This document shows, piece by piece, positions 31,468 through 41,749 of a DNA stretch of 64,000 bases; position 1 is the stretch's first letter, and each line of letters opens with the position of its first letter. The stretch comes from an uncultured Prochlorococcus sp. (GTDB taxonomy: Bacteria; Cyanobacteriota; Cyanobacteriia; PCC-6307; Cyanobiaceae), in contig CACOMD010000001.1 in NCBI GenBank assembly GCA_902628235.1, positions 1 to 64,000 on the forward strand, given 5' to 3'. Both the position numbers and the translations under genes were made by a program. Below the pieces are notes generated by a model, which had not been told where the DNA came from, searched no databases, and was given only the letters and a program-made list of their open reading frames with translations.

Positions 31468-32426
31468 AGATAATGAACAACCTAACAAAAACTATCATGA
31501 ATAAAACTTTTTCTTACTTTTGTTTTCTCTTCCTAATATTCAATATATTTTTTTATTCAACACCATTAAACGCCTACCCATTTTGGGCACAACAAAATTA
31601 TGAATCCCCAAGAGAGGCTACCGGCAAAATTGTATGTGCGAATTGTCATCTTGCTCAAATGCCTACTATTGCGGAAGTACCTCAATCAGTTGGAGCAGAT
31701 AGTGTATTTAAAGCTATAGTTAAGATTCCTTATAAGAACGATTTAAAAGAGGTCGGGGCTGATGGGTCTGATGTCCCATTACAAGTTGGAGCAGTTGTAA
31801 TGCTACCGGAAGGTTTTAAATTAGCACCCCAAGAAAGGTGGACAGAAGAAATTAAAGAGGAAACAGAGGGAGTATATTTTTCAAACTACAGTGATGAGAA
31901 AGAAAATATTATTATTGTTGGTCCATTACCAGGAGATTCTAATAAAGAAATTATATTTCCTGTTCTCTCACCAAATCCATCTGTAAATAAAGAATATCAC
32001 TATGGCAAATATTCAATACATGTTGGAGCTAATAGAGGAAGGGGACAAGTTTACCCAAATGGTGATAAGAGTAATAATGCACTATTTACTTCAAGTTCTT
32101 CTGGAATAATAAATAAAATAAATACTAATGAAGACGGAACTATAAACATAGATATTAAAAATGAGGATGGGGATATTTCTACTGAAGTTTTGCCAATAGG
32201 TTCCCAAATAATTGTAAGTGAGAATGATGAAATTAAATCAGGGGATGCACTTACTTCTGATCCAAATGTTGGAGGTTTTGGACAATTAGATAAAGAAGTT
32301 GTATTACAAAGTCCTGTGAGAGTTATTGGTTTAATAGCATTCTTTATTGGTGTAGGTTTAACGCAAATATTATTAGTTCTGAAAAAGAAACAGGTTGAAA
32401 AGGTACAAGCTGCTGAGGGGATATAA
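31455..32426 (+). CDS. petA: Cytochrome f
   Basis: [27 protein letters not shown] haem-binding CANCH; C-terminal TM anchor. Confidence 0.98.
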   Translation: MVGLKIMNNLTKTIMNKTFSYFCFLFLIFNIFFYSTPLNAYPFWAQQNYESPREATGKIVCANCHLAQMPTIAEVPQSVGADSVFKAIVKIPYKNDLKEVGADGSDVPLQVGAVVMLPEGFKLAPQERWTEEIKEETEGVYFSNYSDEKENIIIVGPLPGDSNKEIIFPVLSPNPSVNKEYHYGKYSIHVGANRGRGQVYPNGDKSNNALFTSSSSGIINKINTNEDGTINIDIKNEDGDISTEVLPIGSQIIVSENDEIKSGDALTSDPNVGGFGQLDKEVVLQSPVRVIGLIAFFIGVGLTQILLVLKKKQVEKVQAAEGI

Positions 32427-32441
32427 AATATAATATCAGTA

Positions 32442-33320
32442 ATGTATTTTTATCCTGCTTTATTAAAATCTCCAGGATCGCAATTATTAAATTTAGGATT
32501 CTTTAGTATTAAATGGTATGGACTATTAATTGCAATATCAGTACTGTTAGGCCTAAATTTATCAAAAAAACTTGCTAGATCTAGAGGGATTGATCCACAT
32601 TTTTTTAGTGAGATATTACCTTCTCTAGTATTAAGTTCAATAATCGGAGCTAGGATTTATTATGTTATTTTTGAGTATCGACAATTTAGTGGAGATAATT
32701 TTTTTACTCCTATAAAAATACTCAATAATTATTTAAATATCCCTTCATTTTTAGCAATTTGGGAAGGGGGTATAGCAATACATGGTGCTTTATTGGGAGG
32801 ATTTATTTCTATTTATTTATTTTGTAAATCAAAAAAAATCCCATTAAGAATATTTCTTGATTTATTAATGCCATCAGTTATCCTTGGTCAATCAATTGGT
32901 AGATGGGGAAATTTTTTTAATAATGAAGCTTTTGGGGTCCCAACCAATTTGCCTTGGAAAGTATTTATCCCATTAAGTAATAGACCTATTATTTTTGCAG
33001 ACTCTCAGTTTTTCCATCCAACATTTTTATATGAATCATTATGGAATTTAATAATATTTATACTATTAATTTATGTATTTAAGAAACAAAGTAAAAATAA
33101 TTTTTTTACACCTGGATTAATAACTTGTCTATATTTAATAACTTATAGTTTTGGAAGATTCTGGATTGAGGGTTTACGTATAGACTCGTTGTGTCTTGGA
33201 GGTTATCCACCATATTGTGAAGGAGGTTTGAGAATAGCACAATTTATAAGTATATTTTTATTTTCTTCTGGATTAATATGGTTGTATTTTTTAAAATTTA
33301 AACTTAATAAAAATAATTAA
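32442..33320 (+). CDS. lgt: Prolipoprotein diacylglyceryl transferase
   Basis: [17 protein letters not shown] signature. Confidence 0.96.
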   Translation: MYFYPALLKSPGSQLLNLGFFSIKWYGLLIAISVLLGLNLSKKLARSRGIDPHFFSEILPSLVLSSIIGARIYYVIFEYRQFSGDNFFTPIKILNNYLNIPSFLAIWEGGIAIHGALLGGFISIYLFCKSKKIPLRIFLDLLMPSVILGQSIGRWGNFFNNEAFGVPTNLPWKVFIPLSNRPIIFADSQFFHPTFLYESLWNLIIFILLIYVFKKQSKNNFFTPGLITCLYLITYSFGRFWIEGLRIDSLCLGGYPPYCEGGLRIAQFISIFLFSSGLIWLYFLKFKLNKNN

Positions 33321-33323
33321 ATT

Positions 33324-34079
33324 ATGGAACGAAAAATATCATTTATTGGCGTTGGCCCTGGAGATCCAGAATTACTTACTATAAAAGCTATGAAAGAAAT
33401 AAAGTCTGCGGAAGTCATATTATGGACTGATTCATTAATACCTGAAAAGATTATAAGTTTATCTAAAAAAAATGCTGAAAGGATTAAGACAAGCAGTATG
33501 AATTTGGAACAGATAGTGAAACTAATGATCGATAAATATCAAAAAGGGAAAAGAGTTATTAGATTGCATGATGGTGATCCTTGTTTATTTGGAGCGATTA
33601 ATGAACAGATTAGTATACTGAAGAAAGAAAATATTAAAATTGAAGTAATTCCTGGAATAAGCGCTTTTCAAATAACAGCTGCCTGTCATCAGGCAGAACT
33701 TACTATTCCAGAGGTAACGCAGACAATAGTTTTATCAAGATATAAAGGGCGAACTGGCATGCCAGAAAAAGAGTCACTTAAAAACTTAGCTAAATTAAAA
33801 TCGTCATTATGTCTTTATCTAAGTGCAAGGCATGTAGGTATTACGCAAAAAACTTTGTTGGAGTTTTATGATCCTTTAACTAAAGTTATTGTTGGGCATA
33901 GAGTTTCCTGGGATGATGGCTGGACAGAAATAATAAATTTAAAAGATATGGAAATATTTTCAAAGAAAAAAAAACTTATTCGTACAACAATTTATATAAT
34001 TAGTCCGGCATTAGATAAGTTAAATAAAACTTCTAATTTATATAATCCTAATTATCAACATCTATTTAGAAAAATTTAA
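33324..34079 (+). CDS. cobM: Precorrin-4 C11-methyltransferase
   Basis: [38 protein letters not shown]-dependent tetrapyrrole methylase. Confidence 0.93.
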   Translation: MERKISFIGVGPGDPELLTIKAMKEIKSAEVILWTDSLIPEKIISLSKKNAERIKTSSMNLEQIVKLMIDKYQKGKRVIRLHDGDPCLFGAINEQISILKKENIKIEVIPGISAFQITAACHQAELTIPEVTQTIVLSRYKGRTGMPEKESLKNLAKLKSSLCLYLSARHVGITQKTLLEFYDPLTKVIVGHRVSWDDGWTEIINLKDMEIFSKKKKLIRTTIYIISPALDKLNKTSNLYNPNYQHLFRKI

Positions 34080-34162
34080 TTAGTTTGAAGATTAAATAGT
34101 TTTCTAATTTGATTTAAAGTTGTTAGTTAAAAATTAACAGGTATAATTAAAAAAATTATTCA

Positions 34163-34627
34163 TTGAAAACAATAAACATTTATACGGATAAGGATATGTC
34201 TTTAAAAAATATAGGTAATACTATAAAAGAAGCTAGAATTAGTAAAAATCAATCAGTAAACGAACTAGCTTCAAACTTAAGAATTAGTGAACAACAATTA
34301 AAAGCGATAGAAGAAGGAAGAGATGATTTATTGCCCGAAAAAGTTTTTGTAAAGGCCATGATTAAGAAAATCTCAGAAAAACTTAAAATCGATACAAATG
34401 ACCTGATAAACGAATTCAATCATCAAAAAGAACAAATTAAAACTCAAGAAATTGTTGAAGATGAACCAAAGCAGGGAAATATTAAGAATTCATTTACTTT
34501 AATTTTCGTTTTTAATATTTTTATTTCTGGTTTAATAGGTTTTATAGCATCTTCATATATTTATAATTTCTTCTCAAATATTACTAATGAATCTGATACA
34601 AAAGATCTAATTAAAGATATTAAGTAA
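34163..34627 (+). CDS. Helix-turn-helix membrane protein, RodZ-like N-terminus
   Basis: IGNTIKEARISKNQSVNELASNLRISEQQLKAIEEGRDDLLPEKVFVKAMIKKISEKL then one TM; no large periplasmic domain. ATG at 34196 (MSLKN) is an alternative start. Confidence 0.75.
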   Translation: MKTINIYTDKDMSLKNIGNTIKEARISKNQSVNELASNLRISEQQLKAIEEGRDDLLPEKVFVKAMIKKISEKLKIDTNDLINEFNHQKEQIKTQEIVEDEPKQGNIKNSFTLIFVFNIFISGLIGFIASSYIYNFFSNITNESDTKDLIKDIK

Positions 34628-36209
34628 CTTTTAATTCTAAACCTTTGCTTTCTTTTAAAATTTGGCTGCAAGATCTCAAACTCCATTTCTCTAAAAGAGG
34701 TTGAATATTTGAATTAACTGTAATTAAATTAAAAAGAAGTTGATTATCAGAAATTTTAAGATTTACTTTTAATATTGCAGGATTAGGTCTTTTATCTAAA
34801 GAGGAAGCCAATCTTAAGATTAAAGCCATATCTAGAGCAATTTCTTTATCTTCTTTAGAAATTAGAATTTGCCAAGATTCATGTCTCTTCTTTGGAAGTG
34901 TTTTTCTGTGATACCTTGCTATCGCTGCAATTATGTTTTTTTCAGATAAAGAATAACCTAATAATTCACAATTTCTAATCAAATACCAAGAATGTTTATG
35001 AAAAGCACTTAAATTAATTTGTTTACCAGTGTTACAAAGGAAACATGCTGCCCACAAAAGATTTCTTCCTTTATTTTTTAAGTCATTATGCAAAACATTT
35101 CTTGTTTGGTCATAAATTTGTAGAGCAAGAGATGCAACTCCTTCAGCGCGTGCTTTATCAACTGAAAATTTATCTGCCTGATGCATCACTGTAGTTTGAC
35201 GAATATTACTTTGTAAACTAAATCTACTAGTTAGCATTCCTTTCCTAATCATCCAATCAATAACTAAGCCCTCTCTTAATGCTCTCTCACTTATTGTTAA
35301 TTGAGAAATATTTAGCATCTCCATCGATATATTTAATATCAAAGCTCCTGGAATGATAATTTCAGATCTTCTTTCACTTAATGATGGGATCTTACGAAGA
35401 TCTAAAGGCGTCAATTTAATTAACTTTAAAAGCATAGTCTCTAAGTTAGACTTTTCAATTTTATAACCATGCATTTTTTGTTTTGGTTCACCCATCTCAG
35501 ATGATATTAAATTACCCAAAGCTATAGCAGTCCCACTTGTTGCTATCATCGAAATTGATTCATTTTTAACTAACCTCCTTTTGATTTTGCCGATAGAGGG
35601 CTCTAATGAACCTTGAATAAATGTTTTTATAAAATCAAGTCTAGAATTAGTTAATAGCTCATTTTTAAAAAAATCATTTTTAAGTTTAACCGCTCCAATA
35701 CTTGCGCTTGTTAAAGCACGAGTATCTTCACTATTAGCAAGTATTAATTCTGTCGATCCTCCACCAATATCTAAAATAACATGGGATTTATTCCCCAAGG
35801 ACATTCCAGATAAAACACCAAGATATATAAGACGAGCTTCTTCTGCGCCACTTATCAATTCAATTTCAATACCTATATCTTCTCTAACTCTTTTAATTAA
35901 ATCTCTTCCATTAGGAGACTCTCTAACGGCGCTAGTAGCTGCAGCTAAAATCTTTAAGACACTATAGCTTGTACAATATTCTTTAAATCTTTTTAAGGTC
36001 TCAATTACTCTCTCCATTGCCTCATCTGTCAAATTACCATCATCATCTCTTTCTCCAAGTCTAGTAGTTGATTTCTCAGTAAATTTAATAGTGAAAGACT
36101 TTAAATCTGAATTAATTTGGGCTATTAGAAGATGCGTTGAATTTGTTCCTATATCGATTGAGGCTACACAAACATTTTTATCAATAATATTAATTGAGTT
36201 ATTTTGCAT
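34620..36209 (-). CDS. ppx: Exopolyphosphatase / Ppx-GppA phosphatase
   Basis: ASIDIGTNSTHLLIAQ, ILDIGGGSTELI. Confidence 0.95.
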   Translation of the reverse strand: MQNNSINIIDKNVCVASIDIGTNSTHLLIAQINSDLKSFTIKFTEKSTTRLGERDDDGNLTDEAMERVIETLKRFKEYCTSYSVLKILAAATSAVRESPNGRDLIKRVREDIGIEIELISGAEEARLIYLGVLSGMSLGNKSHVILDIGGGSTELILANSEDTRALTSASIGAVKLKNDFFKNELLTNSRLDFIKTFIQGSLEPSIGKIKRRLVKNESISMIATSGTAIALGNLISSEMGEPKQKMHGYKIEKSNLETMLLKLIKLTPLDLRKIPSLSERRSEIIIPGALILNISMEMLNISQLTISERALREGLVIDWMIRKGMLTSRFSLQSNIRQTTVMHQADKFSVDKARAEGVASLALQIYDQTRNVLHNDLKNKGRNLLWAACFLCNTGKQINLSAFHKHSWYLIRNCELLGYSLSEKNIIAAIARYHRKTLPKKRHESWQILISKEDKEIALDMALILRLASSLDKRPNPAILKVNLKISDNQLLFNLITVNSNIQPLLEKWSLRSCSQILKESKGLELKVT

Positions 36210-36331
36210 TATCTTATAATTTTAAATCCCTAAAGATAATAGACACAATAGATAATATACTTAAGGTTGTTTGCTTATTTTTTAATTAAACTTATCTAGG
36301 CAAATTATTTAAACTTATGAAATAAAATTTC

Positions 36332-37216
36332 GTGTTTTTTCAAGAACTTAAAACATATTTACAGCCAATTTTTTCAATATTACGCTGGAATAAACCCACC
36401 GGAAGATTAATATTACTTATTCCAGCAGGTTGGAGTTTATGGTTAACTCCAGATAATAGTCCCAATTTATATTTAATAATAAAAATTTTATTTGGCGGAT
36501 TATTTGTAAGTGGTTTTGGTTGTATTGCTAATGATATTTGGGATAAAGATATTGATAAGAAAGTTTTAAGGACAAAGAATAGACCTCTAGCTGATGATAA
36601 ACTAAAAATAAAAGATGCTTATCTTATACTTTTCTTATTTTTATTAGGAAGTTTTTTGATAACCCTTTCTTTACCAGAGAAGGGCAGACTGCTTTCAATC
36701 ATTTTAGCCTTAATAGCATTACCTTTAATCTTGATTTATCCATCCGCGAAAAGATGGTTTAGATTTCCTCAGATAATTTTATCCATTTGTTGGGGTTTTT
36801 CGGTTTTGATACCATGGGCAGCGCATGAAGGGAATTTAAATAGTCCTGTTCTATTTTTTTGTTGGCTCGGAACTGTATTCTGGACATTTGGATTTGACAC
36901 CGTATACGCCTTAGCAGACAAAGAATATGATAAAAAAATTGGTATCAATAGTTCTGCTATTAATTTAGGATCATACACCAAAATAGCAATACAAATTTGT
37001 TATTTAATAGCTTCTGTCTCTTTAGCTATTTGTTCAATTTTGTCTCAATTAGGTTATATTTTTTGGCCAATTTGGATGATTACTTCAATTCTTATGCAGA
37101 AAGATGTAAGAAAAATATTTCAAAGAAAAGATTTATCACTAAATAAAATTAGCAACCACTTCAAAAATCAAGTTATTTATGGGACTCTTATTTTAATTGG
37201 AATAATAATAGGATAA
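36332..37216 (+). CDS. UbiA-family 4-hydroxybenzoate polyprenyltransferase
   Basis: RWNKPTGRLILLIPAGWSLW, NDIWDKDIDKKVLRTKNRPLA. Confidence 0.92.
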   Translation: MFFQELKTYLQPIFSILRWNKPTGRLILLIPAGWSLWLTPDNSPNLYLIIKILFGGLFVSGFGCIANDIWDKDIDKKVLRTKNRPLADDKLKIKDAYLILFLFLLGSFLITLSLPEKGRLLSIILALIALPLILIYPSAKRWFRFPQIILSICWGFSVLIPWAAHEGNLNSPVLFFCWLGTVFWTFGFDTVYALADKEYDKKIGINSSAINLGSYTKIAIQICYLIASVSLAICSILSQLGYIFWPIWMITSILMQKDVRKIFQRKDLSLNKISNHFKNQVIYGTLILIGIIIG

Positions 37217-37228
37217 ATTTCACTGAAA

Positions 37229-38086
37229 ATGATTGATAAATTAAAGGAAGGAAATATTGTAAAAGTAATAGCTCCAAGTTCATATATAGAGAATAAAAAA
37301 GAATTCTTTAGTGGAATTGAAATCATAAAAAATTGGGGTCTTAATGTTAAGTTTAGTAATTTAATTAATAGAAAATCTGGATACTTTGCGGGTAACGATA
37401 ATACAAGATTTACAGAAATTGAGAAAGCACAAGATAGTGCACTTATTATTTGTGCAAAAGGAGGATGGGGAGCATCTAGGATATTGGAAAAAGCTCCAAA
37501 ATGGAAAGACAAATGGTTATTAGGTTTCTCTGATAATTGTTCTTTATTACTATCAAAATATTCGAAGGGTTCATTTGGATCAATTCATGGGCCTACTATT
37601 TCAACTTTATCCAAGGAACCAAATTGGAGCCTTGATAGATTAAGAACCTTTCTTTTTGAAGGTTATTTAGAGGATATTATTGGTTTCCCCTTAAAAAAAG
37701 GAATAGCTAGAGGAGAAATTTTAATTTCTAATTTAACAATATTTTGTTTTTTGATTGGAACTAATGATATGCCTAATTGTGATGGGAAAATTATTATATT
37801 TGAAGATATAAATGAAGATATTTATAAAATAGATAGAATGTTTACATATATAAGAATGACAAAGGTACTAAAAAATATTGTCGGGATAGGTTTTGGTAAT
37901 TTTTTCGATCAGAAAGAAACAGATAAAATAGACTATTTAGAAAAACTAATTATTGATAGATTTGCAGAATTTGATATCCCAATAATTACTAATCTTCCGG
38001 TAGGTCATTTAACAGGCAATGCTTGCATTCCTTACGGTTATAGAGGGATGTTAAATGGAAATAATGGTAAATTATCCATTATTTAA
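37229..38086 (+). CDS. LD-carboxypeptidase (MccF/S66-like)
   Basis: IVKVIAPSS, CAKGGWGASRIL, LLGFSDNCSLL, FEDINEDIYKIDRM. Confidence 0.9.
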   Translation: MIDKLKEGNIVKVIAPSSYIENKKEFFSGIEIIKNWGLNVKFSNLINRKSGYFAGNDNTRFTEIEKAQDSALIICAKGGWGASRILEKAPKWKDKWLLGFSDNCSLLLSKYSKGSFGSIHGPTISTLSKEPNWSLDRLRTFLFEGYLEDIIGFPLKKGIARGEILISNLTIFCFLIGTNDMPNCDGKIIIFEDINEDIYKIDRMFTYIRMTKVLKNIVGIGFGNFFDQKETDKIDYLEKLIIDRFAEFDIPIITNLPVGHLTGNACIPYGYRGMLNGNNGKLSII

Positions 38087-38093
38087 TCTATAT

Positions 38094-38765
38094 CTAACTA
38101 TTTTCTAAAAATAAACTTGCAATCTTTAAATCAATTGGACTTGTAATTTTAATGTTAGTTGCATTACCTTCAATAATTTTTACTGGCCATTTTAACCGTT
38201 CAAATAATGAAGCATCATCTGTGACATTCCAACTATTATCTTTAGCTTTTTGATGAGCATTTCTTAATTGTGTCACTAAAAAACCCTGAGGAGTCTGAGC
38301 TGCCCATAAAGAGTTGCGATTTGGAGTCTCCTGAATAATTTGATTCTCATTAACGACTTTTATAGTGTCGGTAACTTTTACAGCTAATATAACCGCATCA
38401 TTCTCTTCTAATTCAGTAAAACATTTATCTATTAATTCCGGTTTAATTAAACATCTTGCACCATCATGAATGAGAACTTTGATTGCATTCTTAGGCAGAT
38501 TATTTACACCATTTCTAACTGATTCTTGCCTTGTGTTTCCTCCATTAATCCAATGTATTTTATCTGAGAATTCCTTAATTGAATTCATAATTTCAGATCT
38601 ATCATGAGGTTGCCCAATAATACCAACCCAACTTACTTTTTGAGATAAAAAGACTGCTTTAAGTGTCCAATATAAAATAGACTCGCCATTTAATTTGAGA
38701 AGTAATTTATTCTTTCCAGCTTTCATTCTTCTGCCACTGCCTGCTGCTGGAATTAGTAAATGCAA
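38094..38765 (-). CDS. ispD: 2-C-methyl-D-erythritol 4-phosphate cytidylyltransferase
   Basis: LIPAAGSGRRMKAGKNKLLL, VLIHDGARCL, RNSLWAAQTPQGF. Confidence 0.96.
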   Translation of the reverse strand: MHLLIPAAGSGRRMKAGKNKLLLKLNGESILYWTLKAVFLSQKVSWVGIIGQPHDRSEIMNSIKEFSDKIHWINGGNTRQESVRNGVNNLPKNAIKVLIHDGARCLIKPELIDKCFTELEENDAVILAVKVTDTIKVVNENQIIQETPNRNSLWAAQTPQGFLVTQLRNAHQKAKDNSWNVTDDASLFERLKWPVKIIEGNATNIKITSPIDLKIASLFLENS

Positions 38766-38858
38766 AATTAAAAAATTTCTTTAGATTCTAATAATTATAA
38801 ATAAAACATTAATGTTTGCACAATTAGTACTACGATCTAAATTGAGAATAAATTTAAA

Positions 38859-39608
38859 ATGACTCAAAATAAAATGTTGTCAGGTAAAGTTGCTTTAGTT
38901 ACGGGGGCTAGCAGAGGTATCGGTAAATCAATTGCTTTGTCTCTTGGGGAATTAGGTGCAGAAGTTATTGTAAATTACTCTGCCTCAGACGCTTCAGCAG
39001 AAGAAGTTGTTAAATCAATTATTGCGAAAGGAGGTAATTCTTACAAATTAAGATTTGATGTTTCTGATGAAGAGTCTGTAAATAATGGAATAAATCAAAT
39101 TATTAAAGACAGTGGAAAGATTGATATTCTTGTAAATAATGCTGGTATTACAAGAGATGGTCTTTTAATCAGAATGAAGGCATCTCAATGGGATGAGGTA
39201 TTAAATACAAATTTGAGAGGTGTTTTCCTGTGTACAAAAAATGTATCTAAATTTATGATGAAACAACGTAGTGGGAAAATCATTAATATCACATCCATTG
39301 TTGGTTTGATAGGTAATCCTGGACAAGCTAATTATGCAGCTTCTAAAGCAGGTGTTATTGGTTTTACAAAAACCTGTGCTAAAGAATTTGCTTCTAGAGG
39401 AATACAAGTAAATGCTATAGCACCGGGTTTTATCGAAACAGAAATGACAGAAAACTTGAAGACTGATGATCTTTTGAAAATGATACCTTTGGGTAAGCTC
39501 GGTTCAGCTGATCAAATTGCAAGCTTGGTTAATTTTTTAGTTTCAAGCGAGGCAAGTGAATACATTACAGGACAAACTATCAGTATAGATGGAGGTATGA
39601 ATGTGTAA
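38859..39608 (+). CDS. fabG: 3-oxoacyl-[acyl-carrier-protein] reductase
   Basis: ALVTGASRGIGKSIAL, LVNNAGITRDGLLIRM, YAASKAGVIGFTK. Confidence 0.97.
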   Translation: MTQNKMLSGKVALVTGASRGIGKSIALSLGELGAEVIVNYSASDASAEEVVKSIIAKGGNSYKLRFDVSDEESVNNGINQIIKDSGKIDILVNNAGITRDGLLIRMKASQWDEVLNTNLRGVFLCTKNVSKFMMKQRSGKIINITSIVGLIGNPGQANYAASKAGVIGFTKTCAKEFASRGIQVNAIAPGFIETEMTENLKTDDLLKMIPLGKLGSADQIASLVNFLVSSEASEYITGQTISIDGGMNV

Positions 39609-39637
39609 GTATTGATGCCATTAATTAATTTAGTATT

Positions 39638-39817
39638 TTAAGTACCTTCATAAGGTTGACCTAACTCATCTCTTAATCTCCTGATCCTCTGTAAAAGCTT
39701 CAATCTTCTACTTCTGGCTGTCAATGTTAAAAAAAATCTTAGTGGAAAATAAACTAAGGTCATACCCGCTGCAAGAGTTGCAGTTAAAGTAAAAATAAAG
39801 TTTCCAGTATCTTCCAT
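39638..39817 (-). CDS. Small membrane protein of unknown function (59 aa)
   Basis: Manual translation: MEDTGNFIFTLTATLAAGMTLVYFPLRFFLTLTARSRRLKLLQRIRRLRDELGQPYEGT; fills the otherwise empty fabG-groEL gap. Not in the ORF track. Confidence 0.7.
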   Translation of the reverse strand: MEDTGNFIFTLTATLAAGMTLVYFPLRFFLTLTARSRRLKLLQRIRRLRDELGQPYEGT

Positions 39818-39905
39818 ATTTTTAAGATACTATTTTTTTGATTAAATGTGGATTATAGATAGCAACAAATTCGGCTTTCCCCACTTTAGTCCATATTATA
39901 AAGCA

Positions 39906-39924
39906 TAATTTCTGTGAGAAATTA
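39906..39924 (+). promoter_or_regulatory. Perfect 8-bp inverted repeat with 3-nt loop upstream of groEL
   Basis: TAATTTCT-GTG-AGAAATTA, 26 bp upstream of ATG. Confidence 0.45.
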
Positions 39925-39949
39925 GAATAGATTAAGCAATTAGTACAAA

Positions 39950-41704
39950 ATGCCAAAGCAATTAAGTTTTTCAGATGAATCACGTGAATCTTTAGAAAAG
40001 GGAGTTAATACAGTTGCAAATGCTGTCAAAGTAACTCTTGGACCTAAAGCAAAAAATGTTGTGATTGAGAGAAAATTTGGTGCTCCAGATATTGTAAGAG
40101 ATGGTTCTACAGTTGCTAAGGAAATAGATATTGAGAATCCTTTCGCTAATTTAGGAGCAAAATTAATAGAACAGGTAGCCTCTAAAACTAAAGAGAAAGC
40201 AGGAGATGGTACCACAACCGCAACGGTTCTAACTCAAAAGATGGTACAAGAAGGCTTAAAAAATATTGCTGCTGGTGCAAGCCCCATTGAGATTAAAAAA
40301 GGAATGAAAATTGCTTTAAATTACGTTTTAAAGATACTAAAAGATAAAAGCATTCAAATAGGTGGTACTGATATTGCAAAAGTAGCTACCGTTAGTGCTG
40401 GCGGAGATGAGGGAATAGGACAAATTATTACTAAAGCTATGGATATTGTTACTTCAGACGGAGTTATTACTGTAGAAGAATCTCAATCATTAGAAACTGA
40501 ATTAGATATTACTGAAGGCATGTCTTTTGATAGAGGTTATAGTTCACCTTACTTTATAACCGATCAAGAGAGACAAATATGTGAGCTCGAAAATCCAAAG
40601 ATATTAATTACTGACCAAAAAATATCAAATCTAAATAATCTTGTTCCTATTCTTGAAGAGATCCAAAAATCAGGAGAACCATTTCTAATTCTTGCTGAGG
40701 ATATTGAAGGGGAAGCTCTTACAACTCTTGTGTTAAATAAAAATGCAGGAGTTCTAAATGTATCTGCAGTGAGAGCACCTTCCTTTGGAGAAAGAAGAAA
40801 AGCAGCGCTAGAGGATATTGCAATACTTACAGGCGGTAATTTAATTAGTGAAGATAAATCTATGACTCTTGATAAAGTAACTTTAAATGATCTTGGCAAA
40901 GCTAGAAAAATCACCATAACAAAAGATAAAACTACAATTGTTGCTTTTGAAGATACCAAAGATCTTGTAAAAGAAAGGGTTATAAAATTAAAAAATGAAG
41001 TAGAAATAACTGAAACTGATTATGACAAAGACAAAATTAACGAAAGGATCGCAAAACTTTCTGGAGGAGTCGCCTTAATAAAAGTAGGAGCTGCCACAGA
41101 AACTGAAATGAAGTATAAAAAATTAAGAATAGAAGATTCCTTAAATGCTACAAGGGCAGCTATTGAAGAGGGTGTAGTGCCTGGAGGAGGGCAAACATTA
41201 ATTGAACTTTCAGAGCATCTTGAAAGTTTTAATAATGATTTAGACCCAGATCAAAAAACAGGTCTTGATATAGTCGCAAAAGCACTTCAAGAGCCTGCTA
41301 AACAGATCGCAAAAAATGCAGGATTCAATGGAGAAGTCGTAGCAGCAGATATTAAAAGACTAAAAAAGGGATTCAACGTCGTTACTGGCGAGTATGAGGA
41401 TCTTAATGAATCGGGAATTATAGATCCTTCAAAAGTGCTTCGCTTATCACTAGAAGACGCTGTATCAATTGCCTCTATGCTTTTAACAACAGAAGTGTCA
41501 GTTGCAGATATTCCCGAGCCAGAGGCTCCATCTCCAGAAGGAGATCCCATGGGAGGAATGGGTGGCATGGGTATGCCTGGTATGGGAGGAATGGGTGGCA
41601 TGGGCATGCCCGGTATGGGTGGCATGGGTATGCCTGGTATGGGAGGAATGGGTGGCATGGGCATGCCTGGTATGGGTGGCATGGGTATGCCTGGTATGAT
41701 GTAG
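39950..41704 (+). CDS. groEL: 60 kDa chaperonin GroEL (copy without groES upstream)
   Basis: Chaperonin motifs ([24 protein letters not shown]) and extended GGM/GMP C-terminal tail. Confidence 0.97.
   Translation: MPKQLSFSDESRESLEKGVNTVANAVKVTLGPKAKNVVIERKFGAPDIVRDGSTVAKEIDIENPFANLGAKLIEQVASKTKEKAGDGTTTATVLTQKMVQEGLKNIAAGASPIEIKKGMKIALNYVLKILKDKSIQIGGTDIAKVATVSAGGDEGIGQIITKAMDIVTSDGVITVEESQSLETELDITEGMSFDRGYSSPYFITDQERQICELENPKILITDQKISNLNNLVPILEEIQKSGEPFLILAEDIEGEALTTLVLNKNAGVLNVSAVRAPSFGERRKAALEDIAILTGGNLISEDKSMTLDKVTLNDLGKARKITITKDKTTIVAFEDTKDLVKERVIKLKNEVEITETDYDKDKINERIAKLSGGVALIKVGAATETEMKYKKLRIEDSLNATRAAIEEGVVPGGGQTLIELSEHLESFNNDLDPDQKTGLDIVAKALQEPAKQIAKNAGFNGEVVAADIKRLKKGFNVVTGEYEDLNESGIIDPSKVLRLSLEDAVSIASMLLTTEVSVADIPEPEAPSPEGDPMGGMGGMGMPGMGGMGGMGMPGMGGMGMPGMGGMGGMGMPGMGGMGMPGMM
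41579..41692 (+). repeat. Two tandem 57-bp units in groEL tail (one mismatch)
   Basis: Units 41579-41635 and 41636-41692, each [19 protein letters not shown]; only difference seen is CCC vs CCT Pro codon. Confidence 0.93.
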
Positions 41705-41749
41705 AAACCTTTATTTATTTAGATTAAAAATACTCATCTTATATTTTTC

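Noticed and set aside
37177-37512. 111-aa minus-strand ORF at the UbiA / LD-carboxypeptidase junction
   Set aside because: Antisense to two well-supported genes; no recognisable family.
40564-40959. 131-aa minus-strand ORF inside groEL (also 41287-41682 - and 39940-40215 -)
   Set aside because: Opposite strand to a well-recognised GroEL. The second is a Pro/Met-rich mirror of the GGM repeat; low-complexity shadow ORFs with no independent support.
41502-41699. Trp/Val-rich plus-strand ORF ([19 protein letters not shown]...)
   Set aside because: Alternative-frame translation of the GroEL tail repeat; periodic composition is inherited from the repeat.
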